From assembly GCF_010093595.1 (NCBI RefSeq), contig NW_022985443.1:706928-770927 (forward strand): DNA of 64,000 nucleotides. The letters run 5' to 3'. The stretch's first letter is position 1. Each line of letters starts with the position of its first letter. The position numbers were made by a program, and so were the translations under genes. This DNA is from Mytilinidion resinicola. Taxonomy: Eukaryota > Ascomycota > Dothideomycetes > Mytilinidiales > Mytilinidiaceae. The notes under the pieces are model-generated. The model was given only the letters and a program-made list of their open reading frames with translations. It made no database searches and was not told where the DNA came from. Positions 22,015-32,093 of this stretch are shown in pieces.

Positions 22015-23527
22015 GATGAATGAAGACGAGATACGAAATGAAGGTATGATGAGAAGGCAGGAGAAATGTGGGGGTTGCGGTGGGAAAGGTTGAGGCAGGT
22101 GTGGGAGACAAGAAATGTTGGCTGTGAGACAAAAAAGCGGTGTCAAGAGAATGGAAAAATAAACTAAAAGATGGAAGAAGAGGCTTTATATACGAGGAGG
22201 AATCAGTGAACGTGACCCCCACGTGACTTCTCCGGCCAAGCACAGTGAACCAATTTCAGGTTCCGTGGATTGTACCACCAAGTATGACTGACGATGTACC
22301 ACATTTTCTGTTCTCTGGTGGAGTGATTGTTATGATTTACATTAAAACAGAGTTTGGTTGCCCTTCTTTGCAATGCCGGCGTGCAGATAATAATCGTTTT
22401 AGTATGCTGATGGCTTCTACAAAGGTAACATGCATTAAACTCACTGGAGATTTCATAAAACTAGCTTTTGTAGACTTTTATCAGTGCCCTATGGAGTCTA
22501 TTGTTATCAACCGTGACTTTAGTGGTACATTCTTACTCGCTTCGATGATCTATTTCATACCCAAGCTCCCTCGTCAGGCCATTCACTCACGTGCCCACGG
22601 TCAGGTGTACACCTCCTGATCTTTCAACCGCATCGCCGGCTTGGCGTCTTGCTGCCGCCAATAGTCCTCTTAAAACTACGCATTGCACATTGTATATAGC
22701 CCTTGCCACAGCTCTTGATCATAACCCGGTTCCGCTACCAAAACATCTCCAACATAGAGGATAGGACCATGGCTTTCAACTTAGCTAGCATCTGAGAAAC
22801 TTCTTCTGGAATCTCTAACAAGGTCGTGGCTACTTTTACATAGCTTTGAGGAGTTTAAGAACATTAGCTAGCTATGGTTCTGGGCTTAATGAGAGTCTTT
22901 CCCTAAGATAGAGCTCCTGTCTCCCTTTTCATGTGGGCATGGATTAAAGGGATAGGTTGCGTGTATGCTACATGGCAGTATGGAAGATACGAGAGGCATG
23001 GCCGAGTCGGCGACTACGTAAGCGACAATAGCGGAAGCGGACGAAGAAGTTCTTCTAAAGAAAGGAATGAAGAAAGGAGAACGCAGCAAAGTCACAGTGG
23101 CTCAGACATACAAACTCATCTTTTGCCCTTATCAGCTGGCAAAGCTCTCATATTTATAGCTAGTGTTAACATTCGGAAGTGAAACTAAATCAGACCCTTT
23201 TTCACTGCGCTCTTTTTTATGTTCTATGATACCTAATGAGCTGGAAATTCCAAACCATGCTGTATAGTTACACCTGGATGCATCCGAGACTTCTCACTGA
23301 GTCACGACACGCAAACCAGATTGAGAGAGAGGTGATGTGTGTGATGCAATTAACATCTACTGAGACTATTATATATATCAAAACCCAACACGCTACGCAG
23401 GTACATTTAAAGCACACGAAAGTCAACGCAAAATCCAAACGCAAAATCAACGCTAAATCCAAAGAAAAGCACGAAAGACAATAAAAAAGAAATCACACCC
23501 GAACCACCACCTTGCCATCCTCCTCCC
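22015..23527. other. Promoter of copy E and intergenic region
   Basis: The first 220 bases form the copy E promoter with TTTATATACG at 22183-22192 and a CACGTG site. From 22250 to 23527 no credible gene is seen. An open plus-strand frame at 22245-22619 starts inside the promoter and lacks support. Confidence 0.4.
22220..22225. promoter_or_regulatory. CACGTG upstream of copy E
   Basis: A CACGTGAC site at 22220-22227, about 205 bp before the copy E ATG, is preceded by the half site AACGTGAC. This matches the position of the doublets in group I and links the two groups at the level of promoter architecture. Confidence 0.55.
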
Positions 23528-26500
23528 TTACTCCTCCACGTGAACCACTTGTCTTGCTTTAGCCTTCTTGTCGATAGTATGCAAGCCTTGGTTGTCTCTC
23601 ATCACCGCAGTGTGCTTTGCAGCCGCTTCCTTACGCTGCTTCAATGCCGCAATGTGCGCAACGTCAGCCTTGGCCATATCGGTTCCCCAGTTGCTCCAAG
23701 CAGAGTTAGGTGCTAGTCGTTCAGTAAGGGGTTTACGGACAGTGGTGCGACCAAGCACCTCTGCCTTCGAGTAGTCGTTCGTCACTAGGCAGGCTGGTGC
23801 CGCTCCACGCTGAGACTTCGCACCTGCTCGATTTGCTATCGTATTAATGAAGTTCAAGTTCTTGCACGATCCTGGGGGCTTCCAAAGCGGTCGTCGGCTC
23901 TGGGCGCCCTTAGAAGCTGCTGTAGATATTGGTACGGGGCGAGGACCCAGGGTCGGCATAAAGGAGGCAGTTGGGTTCTGCTTCTTGGGTGGATCGGAAG
24001 TCGTGGAAGAAGAGGCCTGAGATTTGCGAAGCGCAGGCAGAACATAGGTTTGGATAGCTGGACGTGCGGTCTTAGGTTCAGTCACTGTAGGCTTCTGTTG
24101 AGATGGAGCAACTTTGGACTGGGCGACCTGCTTCGGGGCAGGCTTAGTGGCAGATGGAGTGGCTTTCTTGCCATACTTAGCAAGTTGCCTGTCATAAGGA
24201 CCCTTCGTAGGGCCTGAGGGCTTTTTCTGTACCATTTTCTTAGGTACTGGCTTCGAAATGGTGACAAGAGTGGGAGCAGAGACCTGCTTCTGGACGTAGT
24301 TGGTAGCGCGGATCTTTGGGTAGTTTTGCAGATGGGGAGGTAGGCTCTGAGAGGCATCCTCCTTGGGGGAGCGGTGAGCCGGGGCCGACTCCGAAACCTA
24401 TGGACACTGTTTGGAGTGTTACCGCTGATCTCACTACTCGAGTGTCTAGTAGACGGTGCCGAAGATGAGGTTGATAGGGTGGCTGACGAGCTGCTCTTGC
24501 CACTCTCGGATGTGCTATCTTCACTAGAGCCGTCGACTTCTGGCGCCTCTTCGCGATTTTCTGCGCGGCTAGGAGAACGCTCCAGGCCGGCAGTTTCCTG
24601 TGGCTGGAAGTGGTCATGCGAGGCTTGAGGAACCGCCCGTAGAGAACGGCGAAGCCATTGGATATACCCCTCGTCTGAGGAAGTGGTGGTGGGCTTCTCC
24701 AGGGGCAGGGAAGATAGCTTATCATGAGAAAGACCGGTTTCACAGCTAAGAGATTCAACAGTAGGAGAATCAGAGGACGGGAATTCAACAAGAGGCTCAT
24801 CCTCCAATATGGTGGGCAGAGTTTCCGGAAGCTCCCACCGGTAGCGACTTCTCGTAGAATTCGGGGCCATGTTAGCTCTAGAAAATTCCAAAACTTCATC
24901 CGGATCTGCCTTAGGATAGGCCGGCTCGTCGTCTAGCAAAGTGATTGCACCTGGAGGGAGAGTGTCCTCGAAGTCCTCCCACCAGTCGAAACTAGTGTCC
25001 TTGCGGGGTTCAGGTTTCTCTGCGCCCTGGAAGACCACTGGCGGGGTGATTTGCTCATCGGGGGACACAAAGTTCTCCTCAAGGACTTCGCCAACGATGA
25101 AGCCGTTTCCGGTCGGTTCTGACTCTTGCTGTCCGAAGAGGTAATTGATTGCCTTCCGGGCCGCAAGATGAATATCTTTTGGAATATCGTCCTGTTCAGG
25201 ATCGACAGACTTGACAACTGGGGATAGGGAAGGAGTGGCTATTGGGGTATTGCTAGAGAAATTCATCTTGAATAATTCCCCATGGAAATCGACGCGACGT
25301 GAAGCCTGGAATGTTTGGAGAGAATTGATCCCAGAATCGGCATTGATCTGAGAAGTGCGGGGTGTCGGTGCGTTTGCGGCCAACATGTGAAGTACTGAGT
25401 CCTTGAACTCGACGCCAGATTTGTTCTCAAACGGAAGGGGTGCTTGAACATCGGTCACAGCTACGTTCGGGTGGATAATCGTATCTGTATCGTATCAACA
25501 TATGAGATCAAATGGCTAGGCTGTCTGGTCACTTACCTGGCCTTGCGTGAGAATCTTGAGAATTCTCTTCGTTCTCAGAGCGAGTTCCCTTTCCATGGTC
25601 AAGAGAGGTAGAGTCCTCGATGCTGACAACATCTAGCGGCCGAGATGTTTCCTCGTGATCAATGTCTTCGTCAAGATTTGCCTCCTGAGAAGCTTGCTCA
25701 TATGAATGATCCTTGAGAACGAGGACTTCTTGAAGAACATCTGTATTCCTATCCCCTCTAAGAAGGCCCTCCTCGGTGTTGCTAGGAGAAGATACAGGCA
25801 TAAAAGAATCCTGAATCTCAGCAAGGCTAGCCCCGAAGGTTTTGACGGATGCTGCTATGGTGGGCTCAACATCATCATCGTCCTTGACCAGGAGGGCAGC
25901 TTTGGTGTCTTTGGAGGATGTTAGGGTAAAAGAGGATGATGAATTGATTGGAAGCTTACCCTCGGGAAGCTTGGTTGCATCCGGTGTCTCCAGCGTTGTC
26001 ATTAACTCTTCATTTACTTCGTGCAAGGTTAGCATGGTGGACAATACAGTACATGTGAGAAGAGTACTTACCTCTAGCGATAGAAGAGCAATCCATGGTG
26101 ACCTCAGAGGGTACATTGACGTCCAAGATGTCATGCTTCTCGAGACGTGGGGTCTGGCTGTTTTCAGGGTGAGCATTCCAAAGTAGCAAAGCTTGAAATG
26201 TTTCTTCAAGGATTTTGTTCGCGGCCTGGCATGCTTCGATTTTGGCCCGCAGATTCTGGCAACCAGGCTCGACCTTCACGAAATACTTCCGGATGGAAGT
26301 CTGCTTCAAGCCACTCTGGGCCTTGGTGCGAGTGGACCTCTCCTGAGGTTGGGCCTTGGCCATGGCATGGCGTGCATGTGTTAGCGATGCTGTGAGGAAT
26401 TTTAGACTCGTGAATGTAAATCGGGAAGATTCGAGGTCTTACATCGCTCAGCAAGCTCCTTGACAGCCTTCGCGTAACATTCCCTAGTGTATTGGACGAT

Positions 26501-26554
26501 AGCAGCATCTATTTTTATGGTGGAGAGAGGGCGAGGTGAATGCCTAGACGGCAT
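23528..26554 (-). CDS. Group II protein, copy F, with an apparent frameshift
   Basis: The start MPSRHSPRPLSTIKID leads to the helix QYTRECYAKAVKELA, parallel to YTRRQFNKALERLA of copy E. Exons 26554-26443, 26389-26072, 26016-25960, 25908-25537 and 25484 onward join in frame through 51-55-nt introns. The frame is open to 24082, but similarity to copy E moves to another frame after about 24405. Upstream STSESG is in frame 1, whereas SPKEDASQSLPPHL (copy E SPEEDASRVSIPPHL) is in the frame that runs to 23528. No splice pair of usable length and phase joins them, so a 1- or 2-nt indel near 24390-24470 is likely. The C-terminal part is Lys/Ala/Pro-rich. It may be a pseudogene, a recoded gene or an assembly error. 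Confidence 0.6.
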
Positions 26555-28755
26555 GATGACGAGGATGAGAGGAGATTGAAGGGAAAGCAGGAGACGGGTG
26601 AATAATGGAGCGATGGAAGGGAGACGAGAGACGAGCTATGAGTGGTTGGTAGTAGGGATGAGACACGGCAATCATGGATCCCCAGCAGAGGAGAAAAAAT
26701 GCTCAAGTGGAAGATCAAAAAGTCCACGTCGGATGATGGAAAGAAGTCGGTCTTGGGCTCTGACAGTTCCTCTTTTATATTGATGGGAGAGTAGACGCAC
26801 GGGCAGGTGCCGTAGAACGTGCCGCTCATAACCGTAGAAGGGACCTCCAAGTACCGCAGAATGTACCGCAAAGGAGTGAACGGAGCACTCTCATTGGTGC
26901 GGTACAAAGAGACAGGATGGCTGCGGCGATTTGGTAGCTGTTGCTGTACTTCAACCCGAAATAGTCTTCAACATCCTGTGATAATGTTGATGAGTACCGA
27001 CAGTCTTCGAATGCGATTTCAACGCGTGGTGAATATAGCAATCATCAACGTTGCGGGGGCTTCCTCATCACCAACACCAATGAGCTCGAAAGTGCACTGT
27101 TAACTCGCTTTGTGCCTTGTTGAAAGATTCTTGATATCCAGGGGCGAAAAAGAGCGTAGGGAGCGTCACGGGTCTACGAGTGTAGAACATGTTGATTTGT
27201 AGGACGTAGCATCTGATGTTATATGGAACGCGAACATTAAGTTCATGAAAGCCCTGTTTGCTACCGGCCGTGATTGTTGTAAGTGATTGCTATAATCCGA
27301 CATATGTAACTAAAAGGCAACAGTTGCAAGAAGCTGCGGAAAGGGGTATACTACGTGAGAAAAATTATTGGCAATTAATTCACTAGCTAGCGGCCCCTGC
27401 TAATGCAATATTACGCACGTGATAGCGATCTTATGGGCTTGCAGCTACTATACGGCGAAGCTATTAGTCTGGCTGCCAGCGTTCTCTACAGAACAAGCAA
27501 TCGTCAATATGTAGCACATGCAAAATAGGTGAAAGTGTATAACGCGAAGCTATAAGATTGCAAGAGAGACTTGGGGCAGAAGTAGTAGATATACTTGAAT
27601 TAGCTTACGCTCATACACATAGAGGGGCAAACGAGCTTATGGAAAGCAGACGGTCTTTAGTTTGTAGCTTCAAACAGTTCTATATAGAAACTTTATCGCT
27701 TCCGTATAAAGGCGACTCCTACGGCAAGATCCAACTCTATCCCTCTCCTTCTTAGAGGCCTTGTCTTTGTTAACTCTATCAAACTGATTGTCGTTTTTTC
27801 TCCCACTTGTGCCGCTTTGCATTCTTCCAAATTTAGAAACATCTGAGTAATATAGGAATAACCGCCACTTCCGTCAGGTCGACCTTCCTTCAGCATCAAG
27901 TCTACGAGCTTTAATCTACTTCCTCTCCTTATAAAGAACGTAAATAACTAAAAAAAAATATATATATAAAGATCTCCCGACTGAGACTGATTATTTACTA
28001 ATAGATTAAGCGATTTGGTTTTGATGAAGTGAGCCTCCGCGGGCGTGACTCTCAGATGAAAGAAGCGAATAAGGGCTATATGTAGTGTGTCCGATTACTT
28101 CTTATTTAATAAAGCGAGTCTCATGAATACAGGAACAGATAGCTTCCTAATCACCAGCGATAATCTCCTCGTGTAAAGAACCTCTCTCCAATTTGCGCCT
28201 CTTGCGTTGGCGATCTTACCTGATCTATTAAGGGCTGGGTCACGCCAGGAAGCATCACACAGTCTCAAGAAGCTAATGAGAAAGTCACCATTTTGCAGAT
28301 TGGGGATATGCTCTTCTGAAGCCCATTGTATTTCACTCAGGTTGAAAATTGATGTGAACTCTGTCTTATTTCGGGGGCCCGAAGGCCAAACTATATACTA
28401 CGTAGGAAGTGACTGTATGCATAGGCAGAAGCACTAATTGGAGGCAGCAGTAGGCAGCATTAGGCAGGGTAGGCCACCGTACCCCAACCCCTCTCTGTAG
28501 AAGTTGTAACTGGCTAGGCATGTAGGCAGCTACTATGCCAGCAACTCCAAGTCTGTACGTAGGTGACCGTGAACCGTATGAGTTGTTGATCCTAGGTTGT
28601 AGCTGTTACAACCCGAGTATTTCAGCACACTGGTAACTATACGTTGATCGCGCTATGTAAGGCTGTGAACATGTATCAAAAGACAACAATACAAGCTCAT
28701 CAGCAAAAAAACAAACCCGGATGACCATACAGAAGCAGAAGAGAAAAGAATCAAC
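26555..28755. other. Promoter of copy F and long AT-rich intergenic region
   Basis: TTTTATATTG at 26771-26780 is a probable TATA region for copy F. The rest is AT-rich, with a CACGTG at 27416-27421, the second copy of the intergenic duplication (27185-27300) and an A-rich tract at about 27950-27970. An open minus-strand stretch at 27693-27899 reads protein-like for about 40 codons but has no start or splice support. No complete gene is seen. Confidence 0.4.
27185..27300 (+). repeat. Diverged intergenic duplication, copy 2
   Basis: The partner of 18752-18865, in the same orientation, located 630-750 bp upstream of the copy F start. Shared blocks include GAACGCGA and GCCCTGTTTGCTAC. Confidence 0.6.
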
Positions 28756-31146
28756 TTAGTCAGTCCATTCTGCGTCCTTGGTGTAGCGAGTATTCAGCTC
28801 AAGCTCCACCTTGGGTCGAACAACCGAGGCCATCTTGGCCTTTAGCTCCTCATCCGCTGCTTTGATGCTGCTAACCCAGGCAACGGAGCGATTCACCTGC
28901 TCGGGAGACCGCTTGCCCCTCGCAGCGGCCATCCTGTCCGCCAACATCTTCCCTTGGTGAGCCTTCTTCTCCAAGAAATTCTTGTCCACCTATTCCTTGG
29001 TTATAGGGACGGCCTTGCTCATAGGGACGGCCTTAGTCATGGGAACGGCCTTAGTCATGGGAACGGCCTTCGTAACCGCGGCGGATTGTCTGGGGTGTGA
29101 AACGGCACCGACGCGTGGATTCTTCGTATAGCGGTGAGTGGTTTGTTTGGTTGGGCAATCGCGGGTCGTGTGGCCTTGCTTCTCACACTTGAAGCATTTG
29201 CCCTCCTTAATCAAGCGAGCGCGGCGCTCCTGGAACTGCTTAGGGTCCATGCGGGGGGCATTGTTGTGACCTGGGGTGGTCTTCGGGGGGTTACGTGCGG
29301 GGCGTGCCTTCAGGCTCGCTGGCGGGGGCACGGTCTGATAATTCCGCAGTGGCGAATCGAAGATGGGTTCTACCTTCGGGGTAGGCTGCGGCAGGGGAGA
29401 GATAGGGATGCTCTTAGTGATAGTCGGCTCTGCAGTGGCCTTTGGTGGAACTGTTGAAACCGAGTTCGTGGGCTTGGTGACTAGATTTTGGCGCCTAAGG
29501 GAGGGGGGAATGTACATGGACATTGAGGGTTTCTCGACGGGTTTCTCGGCCTTTAGGATGGCGACGCTCTGTGTGTCCTGATCTTCAGAACCCAGCTCGA
29601 ACCCCTCGACTTCAGCGGTGCCTGCATGGCTGCTGACGACAGTATCTGCGGCTAAATCCTGTTGTTCGGCACGGTTCTCCTCAACCGATGTAGTCATGGG
29701 GTCAGAAGTTTGGGCCTGAGAGATAGTTGAGCCCTCTAGAGCCGCGTTAGGGCAGTCGATCATAGTAACGTCAGACGGAGTTGATGGGGCCTCGAGCAAC
29801 GTAAGAGAAGGCTCCATGACAGTATTGATAGAGTCACAAGATAGCTCAATCGTGTATTTTGATGGAACACCTGGCTGTACGACCGAAATTGCTGCAGTCT
29901 TGTCCAGGATATCATTGATCACTGTTTCCACGACCTCGCTGGAATTTACCTCGACGGCATCGGTGGTGGACTCCGGAGCTGCTTCGACCGGCGAGGTTGA
30001 CGGGGCGTCGAGGGATAAGGTCAGATGGTCATTTCCATCTCGACAGTCGATGTCTTCCTTGAATTCAGCCAGGGGCTTGCTCGACTCAGTGAATGGAACT
30101 GTCACAGAGATGACAAGGTCAAGCGGTGGTTCCGCCGGGGAGGCTGACAGCACACCTTGCTGAACCGATGAAGCCTCATCGAAGACGGCCTTCTCGATGG
30201 TGTAGGTAATAACATCAGAGCCGGCTTTCATTGGGATGGTCCATGGGAGGATGTCCGGAGACGTGATCTGAGTCTGGTCCTCACGCGCGGTGCACGTTTC
30301 CTCGATCACAGCGATGTAGTCAACCTCTGAGCCACTGACCTCTTTGCCATCTTTCCCCTCGGAGCTCTCTATCAACGCCCGCATCACGAGAATTTCTCGA
30401 CTCATCTTGTCTAGGGCCTCCATCTGGCAACTGACGAGCAAGGTCTTGTCCTTAGACGCTGACGCCAGCATCTTTACATGCTCTGGATCTTTGTTTTCCA
30501 GTACTTCCTGGCAATACCTAATTTGCGCCATCTGCTTGCAGAAGTTGTCGAAACTTAGACGGAGGCTAGCTAGTTTCGTACCGTTAGCAGTTGGCTCATT
30601 CTCTTCCACTTGGAACGCCACATCATCCTGTTCGATCTTAGAGGCTTCGAGTTGGACCTCGAAATTATCGACCTCGCTGCAAGTAGCTGATTTAGGCTGT
30701 GCTAATGGCTGCTTTGACGGAGATGTGGGGCTACGCGAAGTCTCCTCGGGCATTATTGGTGGGCGAATTGGTACGATACTATAAGGCTGATCCTTGGTAT
30801 CACGCATACTGATTGCCACATCTTTCGTCTCGACAGTTGACTTATCGAAGCTGCCTTCGTCGACTAGAGGCGAAGTAGGGGTACTCGGGCGGGTCGACGG
30901 GCTTATCTCTGGGGAGCCGGGTTCGGAAGACTTTGGAGACGTCTTCGTCTCAGAGCAACGACGGGACTTCGAGGAACCACGAGATAAGATGAGCTGCACA
31001 TCTGAATCGCTGGTAGCTTTAGCGGCCTTAGAAGGTCGACCTAGACACGGGTTAGCAACTCCAGTGTGAGCTAGATTGAAAGAATGATGAGTCGTACCTT
31101 TCTCCGTGTATTTGCCCTTAGCACACTGGAGGCTCTTCCTAGTCAT
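28756..31146 (-). CDS. Group II protein, copy G, with zinc knuckle and internal stop
   Basis: Exon 31146-31098 joins 31040 onward through a 57-nt intron. The start is MTRKSLQCAKGKYTEKG. The Ser/Thr/Glu-rich body carries YIPPSLRRQN, matching the P-P-x-L-R motif of copies E and F. Near the C-terminus RARLIKEGKCFKCEKQGHTT plus RDCP is a clear CCHC zinc knuckle of the kind found in retrotransposon Gag and nucleic-acid-binding proteins. It is followed by a four-unit AVPMTK-type repeat. A TAG at 28990-28992 then interrupts the frame (699 aa), but the same frame continues for 77 codons to TAG/TAA-type end at 28756 with coding character (SVAWVSSIKAADEELKAKM). An intron removing the repeat and the stop (donor GTCGGT or GTTACG, acceptor AATAG) is possible but weak. 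Function unknown; RNA binding is plausible. Confidence 0.62.
28993..29084 (-). repeat. Short tandem repeat encoding AVPMTK units
   Basis: Head-to-tail 18-bp units (AAGGCCGTTCCCATGACT with small changes) encode AVPMTK, AVPMTK, AVPMSK, AVPITK just upstream of the in-frame TAG of copy G. Such a repeat can expand or contract by slippage and changes only the protein length. Confidence 0.75.
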
Positions 31147-32093
31147 GGCAATGATGCAAGGAGGTAGCCGAGGACCCGGGGATGCTGAAGGGTCGAGACG
31201 AGGCGTTGTGAGCAGACAATGCGGAGGATGTAGGGGTTGAGAAGTGCGAAGATACACTGCACAGTGGTAGGATACTGCAAAACTTTGGTGTGGGGGTGGG
31301 GTGAGAACTGTGTTACAGTATGTGTGTGTGGAAAGAAGCTCCGTTCATGGAGTGATGGGGGATTTTATAGCATTGGGAGGTTGCGGTCATGTGACCTGAG
31401 TGGACAGGTGGTGATTTGGTCGCCCCGCGGGCACGCTTCGTTCTCATTACACGATTCGTCGAATATCGTGCTCGACCCGATGAGGGTCGATCATATGCCT
31501 GATATCTACGCAGGGTGCCACCAATTGGGCTAATGCCACGTAGTTTTGATGTTCCTTTTATGGGCAATTAATTCATTCTTGGCCTCAGCCTGAAAGACTA
31601 TCACCTGAAAACAGTCCCAGGTAGCCTGTTGCACTATATTCACCGCAGACTAACGCTCAAAATGAGTTTGAGACTTCAGATGGGGGCCTAGAGGGTCTCT
31701 CGAGCCGAGAGCGTGTCCTGCTAAAACCTTGTTCACCTGCTCTGACGCGGACATATGGGACTAACACACGGAATTATGGCATATGGCCAAGAGTAGAAAT
31801 CAAGATGTACCAAAAGCGCTGACATGGCGTGTAGATTTAGTATTAAGTACTGTTGCATTATGTGTGTTTTGACAGGGCAAAGTGATTGAATTGTGAGAGA
31901 GTCGGGATGCACACTGAGCAGGCTCCGCGCAATGGAAATAGTGCTACCGTTTGACTGATTGCAGACATGCTAGCTCGGGTACCACATACAGGGGTATCTA
32001 GACAGCAAGAGAATAGCCTAAGTCCATCTACTTTTCGCTATTAGGTTTATACATTTCAACTACAATGGAAATGCTGATGCATTGGGAATTAGA
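31147..32093. other. Promoter of copy G and 3' flank of copy H
   Basis: TTTTATAGC at 31360-31368 is TATA-like. GTCATGTGACCT at about 31387-31398 is a degenerate E-box in place of the CACGTG of other copies. The remainder is AT-rich with no supportable gene. Confidence 0.4.

Noticed and set aside
22245..22619. Plus-strand open frame of 124 codons
   Set aside because: It starts inside the copy E promoter, and has no domain and no splice or codon support.
24240..24899. Minus-strand frame of 219 codons within copy F
   Set aside because: A third frame of copy F. The family motifs lie in the other two frames.
27693..27899. Minus-strand frame with SDGSGGYSYITQMFL-like residues
   Set aside because: It looks protein-like for about 40 codons, but no start, intron or continuation can be supported.
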